Positions 7,963-15,805 of a stretch of DNA of 41,391 bases are shown piece by piece. The DNA comes from an uncultured Schlesneria sp. Lineage in GTDB: Bacteria; Planctomycetota; Planctomycetia; Planctomycetales; Planctomycetaceae. The notes below the pieces were generated by a model. That model saw nothing but the letters and a program-made list of their open reading frames with translations, searched no databases and was not told the origin of the DNA. The stretch covers positions 1-41,391 of the forward strand of contig CAIOKO010000269.1 in NCBI GenBank assembly GCA_903858935.1, read 5' to 3'. The translations under genes were made by a program, and so were the position numbers. Positions within the stretch are counted from its first letter, which is position 1; every line of letters begins with the position of its first letter.

Positions 7963-9054
7963 ATGAAAACTTCCCAACAACGCTCAATGGCTTCGATCGG
8001 CGCGATTCTGATTTTTTGTGCCGCAGCGTTCTGGAGTTCGATTGGTTCGGACACTCGATCTCGGGCCACTGAAAACAATCGGCAAAACGGGGCAGGTGCG
8101 GCAGCGCCCGGTGGACCTCAATCAGATCTTCTGCTCGTCTTTGCGGGAGACATTATGCTGGCCGACGGTCCTGGCAAGGCAATGGCCAAGGGAGTTGATC
8201 CATTTGCAGAGTTTGCCGAGATCTTCAAGGGGGCTGACTGCAACATTGGAAACCTGGAATGCGTGATCGCGACTGGTGGATCACCGATCAAGAAGCCGTG
8301 GGTCTTCAGGGCCGATCCGAAAGTGCTGCCGGTCCTGACCCGCCACATTAATGTTGTCTCGCTAGCGAACAACCACACGGGTGACTTCGGCCATTCTGCA
8401 TTTTTGGAACAATTGGATTTGCTGGAGAAGCAGAAGTTGCCGTATTTCGGCGGTGGCCGAAATTGTGCTCACGCTCGCACGCCGCACATCCTGGAGATTA
8501 AAGGGGTGCGGATCGCGCTTTTGGGATACAACGAATTCAAGCCTCGCATTTTCGAAGCGGGGCCGAATTGGCCGGGGACGGCGTGGAGCGTTGATGAACA
8601 GGTTGTCGCTGACATCCAGGCGGCACGCACGATCTCGAAAGCCGACTTGGTCATCCCGTTTTTGCATTGGGGTTCGGAGTACGACCCTGCCACCGACCGC
8701 CAAAAGCAATTCGCCAGGCTGATGATTGACTCGGGAGCCGATATCGTCGTGGGAGGCCACCCGCATGTCACACAAGCCACCGAATACTACAAAGGGAAAT
8801 TAATTGTCCATAGCATTGGAAATTTTGTGTTCGACGGATTCGAAGAAGGACCAGGGCGTATCGGCTGGCTCCTGCGATTGAGGCTCAACAAACAAGGGCT
8901 TGTTGCGTGGGATACGGTCGTTGCTCACATGGACGGCGAAGGAATTCCACACCTGATGCAGGAAACGCCCAGCCCGTCAGGAACGGCTGCCAATGAGACG
9001 GTCGATGACCGACGGGCACTGGTCGACTCACCACTGACGTCGTTCCGGAAGTAA
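7963..9054 (+). CDS. CapA-family protein, exported metallophosphatase-like
   Basis: A 363-residue CapA/PgsA-family protein (calcineurin-like metallophosphatase fold), a family associated with poly-gamma-glutamate synthesis, anchoring or breakdown. Metal-site motifs are all present: FAGDIML (60-66), GNLEC (96-100), LANNHTGDFG (134-143), LHWGSEY (234-240), GGHPHV (264-269) and SIGNFVFDG (284-292). The N-terminus (MKTSQQRSMASIGAILIFCAAAFW) is a signal peptide or membrane anchor, so it acts outside the cytoplasm. An AAGGAGG site six bases before the ATG makes the start certain. It lies 136 bases after the cyanophycinase gene and 133 before dgcN. No capB or capC synthetase gene is nearby, so a role in processing an external polymer seems more likely than synthesis; that is inference. 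The substrate is unknown. Confidence 0.85.
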   Translation: MKTSQQRSMASIGAILIFCAAAFWSSIGSDTRSRATENNRQNGAGAAAPGGPQSDLLLVFAGDIMLADGPGKAMAKGVDPFAEFAEIFKGADCNIGNLECVIATGGSPIKKPWVFRADPKVLPVLTRHINVVSLANNHTGDFGHSAFLEQLDLLEKQKLPYFGGGRNCAHARTPHILEIKGVRIALLGYNEFKPRIFEAGPNWPGTAWSVDEQVVADIQAARTISKADLVIPFLHWGSEYDPATDRQKQFARLMIDSGADIVVGGHPHVTQATEYYKGKLIVHSIGNFVFDGFEEGPGRIGWLLRLRLNKQGLVAWDTVVAHMDGEGIPHLMQETPSPSGTAANETVDDRRALVDSPLTSFRK

Positions 9055-9187
9055 CGTAAAAAGCTGCTGAGTCTGCGGCCTATTGGCCGTGATCGGAATG
9101 CCCGCTTCCCGTTGGATTGTCGGTGTCGATTCCGTAAGTGCGAAAAATGATTTCAGGATGGCTGAGACCGGATTAAGGAGTGATAAC

Positions 9188-10246
9188 ATGACTCAAACGC
9201 GACGGATTGTCGTTTTAACCGAAGGACAGACTGATCCCGAAAATGCCAAGACGGCGAGCTGCATGATCCGTTACAGACCCGACGAAATCGTGGCGGTCCT
9301 GGATGGAACCCAACGCGGAAAGACCTCACAGGATCTGCTGGGGGTTGGTGGCAAACTACCCGTCGTGGGGTCGCTCGCAGAAGCCCCGTCAGCCAACACG
9401 CTTCTTCTCGGGACTGCTCCCGCCGGTGGAAAGATCCCGGCACCCTGGCGTGCCATTATCCTGGATGCCATTTCTCGCGGTATGAATATCTGGTCCGGTT
9501 TGCACGAATTTCTGTCGAATGATGCAGAATTCGTCGCGGCGGCATCAAAACATGGCATACAACTCATCGACGTCCGCAAGAACAGCGAACGCGATGTCGG
9601 CAGCCGGAAAGGACTTCGAGGGGACTGTCTTCGAATCCATACCGTCGGCCACGATTGCAGTGTTGGCAAGATGGTGGCATCTGTCGAGCTGACGAACGGC
9701 CTGAAGCAACGCGGTCACGACGCAAAATTCATTGCCACCGGACAGACAGGAATCATGGTCGAAGGTGACGGTTGTCCCATCGATTGTGTCGTCGCCGACT
9801 TCGTTGCAGGCGCGGTCGAAAAAATGATGCTGAAGAACCAGCATCACGAAATACTTGTCGTCGAAGGACAAGGGAGTCTTGTCCATCCGTCGTACTCGGG
9901 TGTCACGCTCAGTCTTTTGCACGGGTGTGCCCCGCACGCGTTAATCCTCGTCTACGAAGTAGGCCGCAACGTCGTCACGGATGTCGAACACGTTCCGATC
10001 CCGCCGCTGGCCGAGATTCGGCGAATCTATGAAGTGATGGCTAACGTCAACGTTGAGTACGACTGTCGAGTCATTGGGATTGCCATGAACAGCCGCCGTC
10101 TCTCAGCCGCCGATGCTGAAATTGAGCGGGAACGAGTACGAGCCGAATTCGGTCTGCCCGTCTGTGATGTCATCCGACACGGTCCTGGTGAGTTGGTGGA
10201 AGCGATTCTCAAGTTCAAAGCTTCGGGCGATTGGCAAAGGCCTTAG
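9188..10246 (+). CDS. dgcN: DgcN-type protein (DUF1611), predicted D-glutamate N-acetyltransferase
   Basis: A 352-residue cytoplasmic protein of the DUF1611 family. A Rossmann-like N-terminal half is followed by a P-loop, VGHDCSVGKM (153-162), then FIATGQTGIMVEGDG (181-195) and VVEGQGSLVHPSYSGVTL (224-241), all diagnostic blocks. Family members called DgcN acetylate D-glutamate to N-acetyl-D-glutamate, usually paired with the racemase DgcA. The ATG at 9188 follows AAGGAG; the earlier in-frame ATG at 9083 has no site and would add a non-conserved leader. The partner epimerase begins 5 bases after this stop, so the two are almost certainly cotranscribed. Older annotations call such proteins NAD-dependent epimerase-like or of unknown function. 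The enzymatic role is transferred from the family and the pairing, not shown by sequence alone. Confidence 0.82.
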   Translation: MTQTRRIVVLTEGQTDPENAKTASCMIRYRPDEIVAVLDGTQRGKTSQDLLGVGGKLPVVGSLAEAPSANTLLLGTAPAGGKIPAPWRAIILDAISRGMNIWSGLHEFLSNDAEFVAAASKHGIQLIDVRKNSERDVGSRKGLRGDCLRIHTVGHDCSVGKMVASVELTNGLKQRGHDAKFIATGQTGIMVEGDGCPIDCVVADFVAGAVEKMMLKNQHHEILVVEGQGSLVHPSYSGVTLSLLHGCAPHALILVYEVGRNVVTDVEHVPIPPLAEIRRIYEVMANVNVEYDCRVIGIAMNSRRLSAADAEIERERVRAEFGLPVCDVIRHGPGELVEAILKFKASGDWQRP

Positions 10247-10251
10247 CCGAT

Positions 10252-11295
10252 ATGAAACTCAAACTTCACTCCTTCGAACTGCGCCTGCGCCACGTATTCA
10301 CGATTTCGCGCGAGTCTGTCGAGATCCAGCCCACTTTGATCGTGGAACTGGAAGAAGAGGGATTGCGCGGATACGGGGAAGCCACGTCGGACGATTACTA
10401 CGGTGCGACGATCGCCGAAATGTCCGCAGCACTGGAAGCAGTGCGAGCCGATCTTGAGCATTGGACGTTGGATGACCCGGCAAAGCTATGGGAAAAACTT
10501 TCACCTCGGCTCGGAAACAATCCGTTTGCACAATGTGCCCTGGACGAGGCCGCCTACGACCTATGGGGAAAGAAGCAGGGCAAGCCGACCTGGAAAGCCT
10601 GGGGCCTTTCGGCAGAGAAACTGCCGCTGACTAACTATACGATCGGCATCGACACCGTCGAAACAATGGTCGCACATATGCAGGAGTTTCCGAACTGGCC
10701 GATCTACAAGATCAAGCTCGGAACAAAAGACGATCTGGCGATTATTCGGGAACTTCGTCGACATACAAACGCCGTCTTCCGCGTTGACGCGAACTGTGCC
10801 TGGACGGCGGACGAGACGATTCAAAACTCGCGTGTACTGGCCGAGCTGGGTGTCGAGTTCATCGAACAACCGCTCCCACCGGATCAGTGGGACGAGATGC
10901 GTCGAGTTTACCAGCAGTCCGTCTTACCTGTGATCGCCGACGAAAGCTGCCAGCGCGAGTCGGATGTCGAGCGCTGTGCAGGTCACTTCCACGGGATCAA
11001 TATCAAGCTCGTCAAATGCGGCGGGTTTACTCCAGCCCGCAGAATGATTGGCCTGGCTCGTGAGCTGGGATTGAAAGTCATGGTTGGATGCATGACGGAA
11101 TCGACGGTCGGAATTTCTTCGATCGCCCAGCTCTTGCCGTTGCTCGACTACGTCGACATGGACGGAGCGTTGTTGCTTGCCGAAGACGTCGCGACCGGCG
11201 TGACCATCGAACAAGGTGTCTGCCACTTCTCCATGGAAAACGGTTGTGGTGTCAGACTGAACCAGGACGGTGCGAAACCAACTCGCCAAAATTGA
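10252..11295 (+). CDS. dgcA: Enolase-superfamily epimerase, DgcA-type N-acetyl-D-glutamate racemase or Ala-Glu epimerase
   Basis: A 347-residue cytoplasmic enzyme of the mandelate racemase/muconate lactonizing subgroup. The catalytic layout is complete: YKIKLG with K153 and K155, metal ligands D179 (RVDAN), E205 (EFIEQPLP) and D230 (IADES), the opposing lysine in NIKLVKCGG (K252 or K255), and DMDGALLLAED near the C-terminus as in dipeptide epimerases. Two activities fit: racemising N-acetyl-D-glutamate to N-acetyl-L-glutamate (DgcA) or epimerising L-Ala-D-Glu in muropeptide recycling (YcjG/YkfB type). The five-base gap to dgcN strongly favours the first. Product of the pair would be N-acetyl-L-glutamate, an arginine precursor. 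The ATG at 10252 begins where similarity begins; a TTG at 10231 overlapping dgcN is possible. Confidence 0.85.
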   Translation: MKLKLHSFELRLRHVFTISRESVEIQPTLIVELEEEGLRGYGEATSDDYYGATIAEMSAALEAVRADLEHWTLDDPAKLWEKLSPRLGNNPFAQCALDEAAYDLWGKKQGKPTWKAWGLSAEKLPLTNYTIGIDTVETMVAHMQEFPNWPIYKIKLGTKDDLAIIRELRRHTNAVFRVDANCAWTADETIQNSRVLAELGVEFIEQPLPPDQWDEMRRVYQQSVLPVIADESCQRESDVERCAGHFHGINIKLVKCGGFTPARRMIGLARELGLKVMVGCMTESTVGISSIAQLLPLLDYVDMDGALLLAEDVATGVTIEQGVCHFSMENGCGVRLNQDGAKPTRQN

Positions 11296-11465
11296 CGGTT
11301 TGTCTGCAGAGCCCTGTCGCGAAACCGATTCTCCGCAGCTATCATCGGCTCTGTTTGTAACGACGAGTTTTCATTGCCAACCACCACAAATCGGGCGGCT
11401 GGAAAATAGCTTGACGATTCGGCGTTACTTACGGTTCAACCCACCAGAAATAAAGGAAGATTTTC

Positions 11466-12638
11466 ATGAATCGAGCCTGTTACCTTGTCCTGGCGACAGT
11501 TCTGGGCAGCGTGTTCCAAACCGTTACAGCGTGGTGCGAAGAAGAACTCAAACCAAATCGATCAGTCGTCGCTCTGGCGGACAATCCCGTTCAACCAGCG
11601 GGAGACCAGCCTGTCCATAGCTGGTCGTCTCCATCGGGAGTAAAAGTTGTGCTCATGATTCATGGAGGTTGCGGGGTGATTGCACGTGATAAGATGTCAG
11701 ATAAGCTGGCGGATGAACATCGTGAAGTTCTGAAAGCGTCACTTCGTGCTGGTTATGCCGCACTCCAAAAACCCAATGCAGCGAGTCTTGACGGAGTTGT
11801 CGAAGCAATCAAGGTCCTGGAGGATTCCCCTCTGTTTAACGCCGGCAAAGGCTCGGTCTTCACTCGCGAAGGGAAGAACGAACTCGATGCCTCGATCATG
11901 GATGGCAAAAGTAAGCAAGCTGGTGCCGTCGCCAGCACGACAATAATCAAGAATCCAATTACTGCGGCGCGAATCGTTTTGGAGAAATCCGGGCACGTGC
12001 TCATGGTCGGAGAGGGAGCTGACCAGTTTGCCAAAGCATCGGGAATTGAAATCGTCGATCCTTCCTATTTTAAGACCGAGTACCGCTGGAAACAGCACGA
12101 GCGAGGTCTGAAGGAAGAACAGGAGCTTCTCGAGAAAGAAAAGGCCGCAAAAGGGAAAGAGCTGGGAAAAGCCGTTATTCCCGATCCGGTGAATTCCGTT
12201 GCCTTTCGACGAAGGACAGAAGATCGTGTCGGAACCGTTGGTGCGGTGGCCATCGACCGTGCGGGAAATGTGGCAGCGGGTACGTCAACCGGCGGACTGA
12301 ATAACAAACGGCACGGACGTGTCGGTGACGCTCCGATCATCGGCGCCGGCAATTACGCCGATAACGACTCGTGCGCTATCTCGTCCACAGGCGACGGCGA
12401 GTTCTTTCTTCGAGCCGTCGCAGCACATGAAATCAGCTCCCTCGTGAAATACAAAGGGCTTTCCATCGCGAGCGCCAGCAAGCAGGTGATGAGCCAGATC
12501 AAAGACGCAGGTGGCGACGGTGCTGTGATCGTACTGACTCGAAAAGGAGAGGGGGCCTTCTCGTACAACACCGAAGGAATGTACCGGGGATACATCACCA
12601 GCGACGGCGAAGCTCACGCGTTCATCTTTGAAAAATAG
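11466..12638 (+). CDS. Exported isoaspartyl peptidase / plant-type L-asparaginase (Ntn-hydrolase)
   Basis: A 390-residue Ntn-hydrolase that matures by cutting itself before Thr257 (DRVGTVGAVAID). Family blocks: MIHGGCG (64-70, usually HGGAG), NAGKGSVFT (125-133), ELDASIMDG (139-147), AGTSTGGLNNK (271-281), GRVGDAPIIGAG (284-295) and SSTGDGE (306-312). The poorly conserved linker at about 205-245 is charged and helical, as in other precursors whose linker is removed. The first 22-25 residues form a signal peptide ending ...VTAWCEE, so it is periplasmic or secreted; most bacterial relatives (IaaA) are cytosolic or periplasmic. AAGGAAG precedes the ATG. Such enzymes split beta-aspartyl dipeptides, including beta-Asp-Arg from cyanophycin, and asparagine. 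It lies 170 bases after dgcA in the same direction as the cyanophycinase. Confidence 0.9.
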   Translation: MNRACYLVLATVLGSVFQTVTAWCEEELKPNRSVVALADNPVQPAGDQPVHSWSSPSGVKVVLMIHGGCGVIARDKMSDKLADEHREVLKASLRAGYAALQKPNAASLDGVVEAIKVLEDSPLFNAGKGSVFTREGKNELDASIMDGKSKQAGAVASTTIIKNPITAARIVLEKSGHVLMVGEGADQFAKASGIEIVDPSYFKTEYRWKQHERGLKEEQELLEKEKAAKGKELGKAVIPDPVNSVAFRRRTEDRVGTVGAVAIDRAGNVAAGTSTGGLNNKRHGRVGDAPIIGAGNYADNDSCAISSTGDGEFFLRAVAAHEISSLVKYKGLSIASASKQVMSQIKDAGGDGAVIVLTRKGEGAFSYNTEGMYRGYITSDGEAHAFIFEK

Positions 12639-12756
12639 AGTCGCGTTCGCTTGCGGCCGCTCCCGGCCCCAGTATCGCCTGCGTTACCCCGACGCGCAAG
12701 CACGGGACCACAAAGTGAAACTCTCACGTGCACGTCGAGCTAATGAATCCTCCGGG

Positions 12757-13248
12757 CTATTCATTGCGGGACTCAGGAATGAAAAGCTCGCTATTGGGAG
12801 TGCGATTGTTGGCCCTCTTTTTTTCTCTGATTTCTTTTATTTTCTGGTTTTCCAAGGCACAGATTTCTGAGACAGGATCCCAGGAAAGCGAGGGCGGTAC
12901 ATGGATAATGAGCAGCCCGACACAGCATCTCTCCCAAAATCCTTCATCGGCGTGAAGTCGGTTAAGAATGTTTTGTAACTCAACCGACTCTGCTGTTTCC
13001 TGACACAATATGAAATCAGTGGATTTCAAAACGGCAGGCTTAACAAGTTCTTTAAAGACAAGTTGACCGTCGGTATTGATTTCGGCTCGGATGATGTCAC
13101 CCAGGCCCGGGGTTTCTTTGTATTGATAATCGTCGTCGCCGATCATCAATCGGCAATCATCGACGATTTTAAAGAGATCGCCTTCAATGACTTCTGCCTT
13201 AACGGGCCCATCCAGTCCCGTGTTTGAAATGAAGTGAAATTGTGCCAT
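12757..13248 (-). CDS. Hypothetical protein, 163 residues
   Basis: A soluble acidic protein I do not recognise. The ATG at 13248 starts MAQFHFISNTGLDGPVKAEVIEGDLF; the frame is open to 13452, but the additional N-terminal part is Cys/Arg-rich and covers the divergent promoter region, so it is excluded. Residues 1-75 alternate strand-like segments (AEVIEGDLFKIVDD, YKETPGLGDIIRAEIN, LVFKELVKPAVLKSTDFIL) suggesting a small beta-rich domain. The tail is charged and ends ...REKKRANNRTPNSELF. There is no signal peptide or membrane segment. It is transcribed divergently from the gene at 13403 and convergently with the isoaspartyl peptidase gene. The ribosome site is weak, so the start is moderately certain. 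Confidence 0.6.
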   Translation of the reverse strand: MAQFHFISNTGLDGPVKAEVIEGDLFKIVDDCRLMIGDDDYQYKETPGLGDIIRAEINTDGQLVFKELVKPAVLKSTDFILCQETAESVELQNILNRLHADEGFWERCCVGLLIIHVPPSLSWDPVSEICALENQKIKEIREKKRANNRTPNSELFIPESRNE

Positions 13249-13402
13249 GACTTTTTCTTTTACGAACGAACTGAAATCGATCGAGTCTGAAATGAGAGGT
13301 TTGACAAAACATTGGAATCGCACGTAGTGTCTTAAGCAGCATTTTTGCCGATAAATCAGCGGTTTGGCACGTTGCAGCAACTCCAACGCATTGGAACTCA
13401 TC

Positions 13403-14716
13403 ATGCGCATCGTTGTGTTGATAGTCTTGCATTCTTTCATCGCCCTCGCCATCTCACAGGCAGACGATAATCAACCCGGTTTCGCACCAGCCAAAGATCA
13501 GCCCGCGATCGACTGGACTGTCGATGTCCGGACGGGTCAAATCGACGACCGAGCACTCGAAGACGCACTGAAGCAGTTTCATCTTGCCGCGAGCGAATCC
13601 CCTGCGTCGCGGCAGAAGAAGCTGGAAGCGTGCTACCGAAACTTAAGTGAGAAGTTTAAGCGGGCACCCGAGATTGATCTGATTTATTCGTGCGAATTAA
13701 TTCGCGTCGGTTTGGGTTCGGTAGCGAAAAAACACCTCGAACAGCAAATGAAAGCGGAGCTCGCCACGTATTGGCCTGCTTATCGATTGAAGATTTTTCT
13801 GCTGTCGATAGATCATCCAGAGGCAGTGGTCGCCAGACAACTTTCCGTCATGTCAGAAGCACTTATTCAAAAAGAGTCACGAGCAGACGTGTTACGAGCG
13901 AATGTGATGTGGTTGGGCCAGACATTGGAAGGACTCCGATTATCTCAGTCGGATCACTCGGACGTGAAGGAAGCATTGCAGGCCTGCGAGAAAACACTCC
14001 AGGGGTACGAGCAAGATCTGGCTGACGGGCAGCAGGCTGCAAGACGGCGTGCGAAAACTCTCGCGCTCGAAAAAGAAGCGACCGCCACGAAAATCGCTTT
14101 GCCAATGGAGAAATCGCATACGGAATTACTCAAATTGGATGAAGGAATTCAGAAAAAGAAGGAAAAGTTGGCCGAGTTGAATGACACTCTTTCCCCGGTC
14201 CAAGCGGAATTTGAGCAAGCGATTGCTCCAAGCGTCGCTACCGTGAACCGTTTAGAACCTGATTTGCTTAAGCATCAACAGCAGGTCGACGATGCGAGGA
14301 AATCGGTGGATAGCAAACGCGCGGACTATGAATTGAAGAAGGCAAATCAGAAAAATGCACCCAAAGGCCAGCCGGCTGGAAACGTCGATCGAACTGGCCT
14401 GACCCATGCGGAAAGACAACTCAAGATGCTTGAGGAAAGTCTGCTCCCAATCCAGAAACAATATGACACCGCAAAAAATAAATATAACTTGATCGTGAGC
14501 GAGTTTAATCGGAAGTATTCACCTGCGATCAAACTACGGGAATCCCTGGAAAAGGAAATTCCCAGGGATCTCAAAAAGCGAGAAGAAAAAGAGAAAGGTG
14601 TCCGAACGATTGAAAAAAATCAGCGCGCGGCTGCCGCAATTCATCCTGTCGATTTTCTCCGTCCTGACGTGAATCAGATTCTGGGCGAACTTGCACCCCG
14701 AATCAAACAAAAGTAA
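13403..14716 (+). CDS. Exported coiled-coil protein, function unknown
   Basis: A 437-residue protein with an N-terminal signal peptide (MRIVVLIVLHSFIALAISQADD) and no known domain. Residues 40-150 are helical with TPR-like character (RQKKLEACYRNLSEKFKRAPEIDLIYSCELI). From about 170 to 430 the sequence is dominated by Lys, Glu, Gln and Leu in heptad-like order (for example KLDEGIQKKKEKLAELND and LEKEIPRDLKKREEKEK), indicating one or two long coiled coils broken by a short Gly/Pro segment (NAPKGQPAGN). It is probably periplasmic and structural. The upstream in-frame start at 13364 would lack a clean signal peptide and is not used. A dispersed palindromic repeat follows the stop codon. Confidence 0.7.
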   Translation: MRIVVLIVLHSFIALAISQADDNQPGFAPAKDQPAIDWTVDVRTGQIDDRALEDALKQFHLAASESPASRQKKLEACYRNLSEKFKRAPEIDLIYSCELIRVGLGSVAKKHLEQQMKAELATYWPAYRLKIFLLSIDHPEAVVARQLSVMSEALIQKESRADVLRANVMWLGQTLEGLRLSQSDHSDVKEALQACEKTLQGYEQDLADGQQAARRRAKTLALEKEATATKIALPMEKSHTELLKLDEGIQKKKEKLAELNDTLSPVQAEFEQAIAPSVATVNRLEPDLLKHQQQVDDARKSVDSKRADYELKKANQKNAPKGQPAGNVDRTGLTHAERQLKMLEESLLPIQKQYDTAKNKYNLIVSEFNRKYSPAIKLRESLEKEIPRDLKKREEKEKGVRTIEKNQRAAAAIHPVDFLRPDVNQILGELAPRIKQK

Positions 14717-14742
14717 TCCGATCCTTGAAGAGGTCCCTGACA

Positions 14743-14808
14743 CGTTAGCCCGACATGCCAGCGAGGGATCTAATTCCCTTTAAAACAAGTGAAGACCCCT
14801 CGCTAACG
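14743..14808. repeat. Interspersed hairpin repeat after the coiled-coil gene
   Basis: cgttag (14743-14748) pairs with ctaacg (14803-14808), and inside it agcgagggatc (14760-14770) pairs with gacccctcgct (14794-14804) with one mismatch, giving a branched palindrome. The wording (ccctcgctaacg, gcgaggg, gaagacccctcgc) resembles a dispersed repeat I remember from planctomycete intergenic DNA. It may also terminate transcription between two convergent genes. Confidence 0.55.
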
Positions 14809-14833
14809 AATAATCCGGTCTAAGAGTGTCGCC

Positions 14834-15787
14834 TCATGAAACCAACGTGCGGGTTGTCACTGTCCCCGTATTTGACACACTGCTGCTGTTCTTATCGAAC
14901 GCAGTGAGATTCACGACCTTTGCTTTGTTTGCTGGGAGCGGTAACCCCAGCTGTAAACTCCACGTACTCAATCCGTTTGTCGTTACGATATATGATACGC
15001 CTCCGTCGTTAACCACCAATTGAACTGTACCTGGATCACATGTCCCACTGATCGTTGCCGTTAAACTGAATGAATTTGGATCGGTTACGTTCGGGAGAGC
15101 TAAATTTGCCTTCAGCGTCTTCACGTTGACGTTGTTTAAATTTATCTTGCCCGAGATAACGAAAGACGTGGCCAATGGAGTTGCTTCATAGAGCGTCGTT
15201 TTGTTCCTGGACTGTCCGTTGATCGTCAGGTTGCTATTGAAATGATCAGCGCCCTGTGGCCCGAAAAACAGTCCCTCCGGTGAGCCGTACAGACCTATGA
15301 CACCACCCGCTCCCAGCGTAATTGTCGTTGGACCTGCGTAGTCTGATGCGGTTGTCGCGAAAGAACTGTTAACCCCGGTTGTGGTGTCGTTCAAGGTTCC
15401 AATAAAGCAGTGATCGACGGTCACTCCAACCTTACTCGTTCCACCGTTTGTCACATTGACCACATCTGCATTCAGGTTTTTCAATGACTGACCGTTGTGA
15501 TTCGTTCTCCCTCCGAAATTGACGTTTAATGACGTGAAGCCCACGTCCGTTTCAAAGGTGGACTTAAACCCGAACCCGATGATATTGACTGTGTTCCCAA
15601 ACGGATTCAGATTCATCGACAATGAGGTTGGACCAGTCGCGTCAATGGAGTAATGAACGACCTGTGTACCGTTTGGTAATCGAAACGCCGTTCCCGGCGC
15701 TGCGTCCAGAATGATTCCCCCATAATTGTCCGAGAAGATCGTCCCGGGGAATTCAGTCACAGTAAATGTGTCATAGGCAAACCCGGC
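14834..15787 (-). pseudogene. Probable 5'-truncated surface/beta-helix protein fragment
   Basis: An open frame of just over 310 codons with no credible start. From the upstream TGA at 15788 it reads AGFAYDTFTVTEFPGTIFSD, already looking like the middle of a protein; the first usable start is a GTG at 15760 without a ribosome site. There is no signal peptide, although the composition (Asn, Thr, Gly, Ser, Val; many short strands such as TVNIIGFGFKSTFETDVGFTSLNVNFGG) is that of secreted parallel beta-helix or Ig-like surface proteins. The C-terminal third resembles an Ig-like domain (SFSLTATISGTCDPGTVQLVVND). It ends ...TVTTRTLVS without a sorting signal. I infer loss of the N-terminal coding part, next to truD; an active protein starting at the GTG is less likely. 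Confidence 0.5.
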
Positions 15788-15805
15788 TCAGACAGATTTC
15801 CGGTC

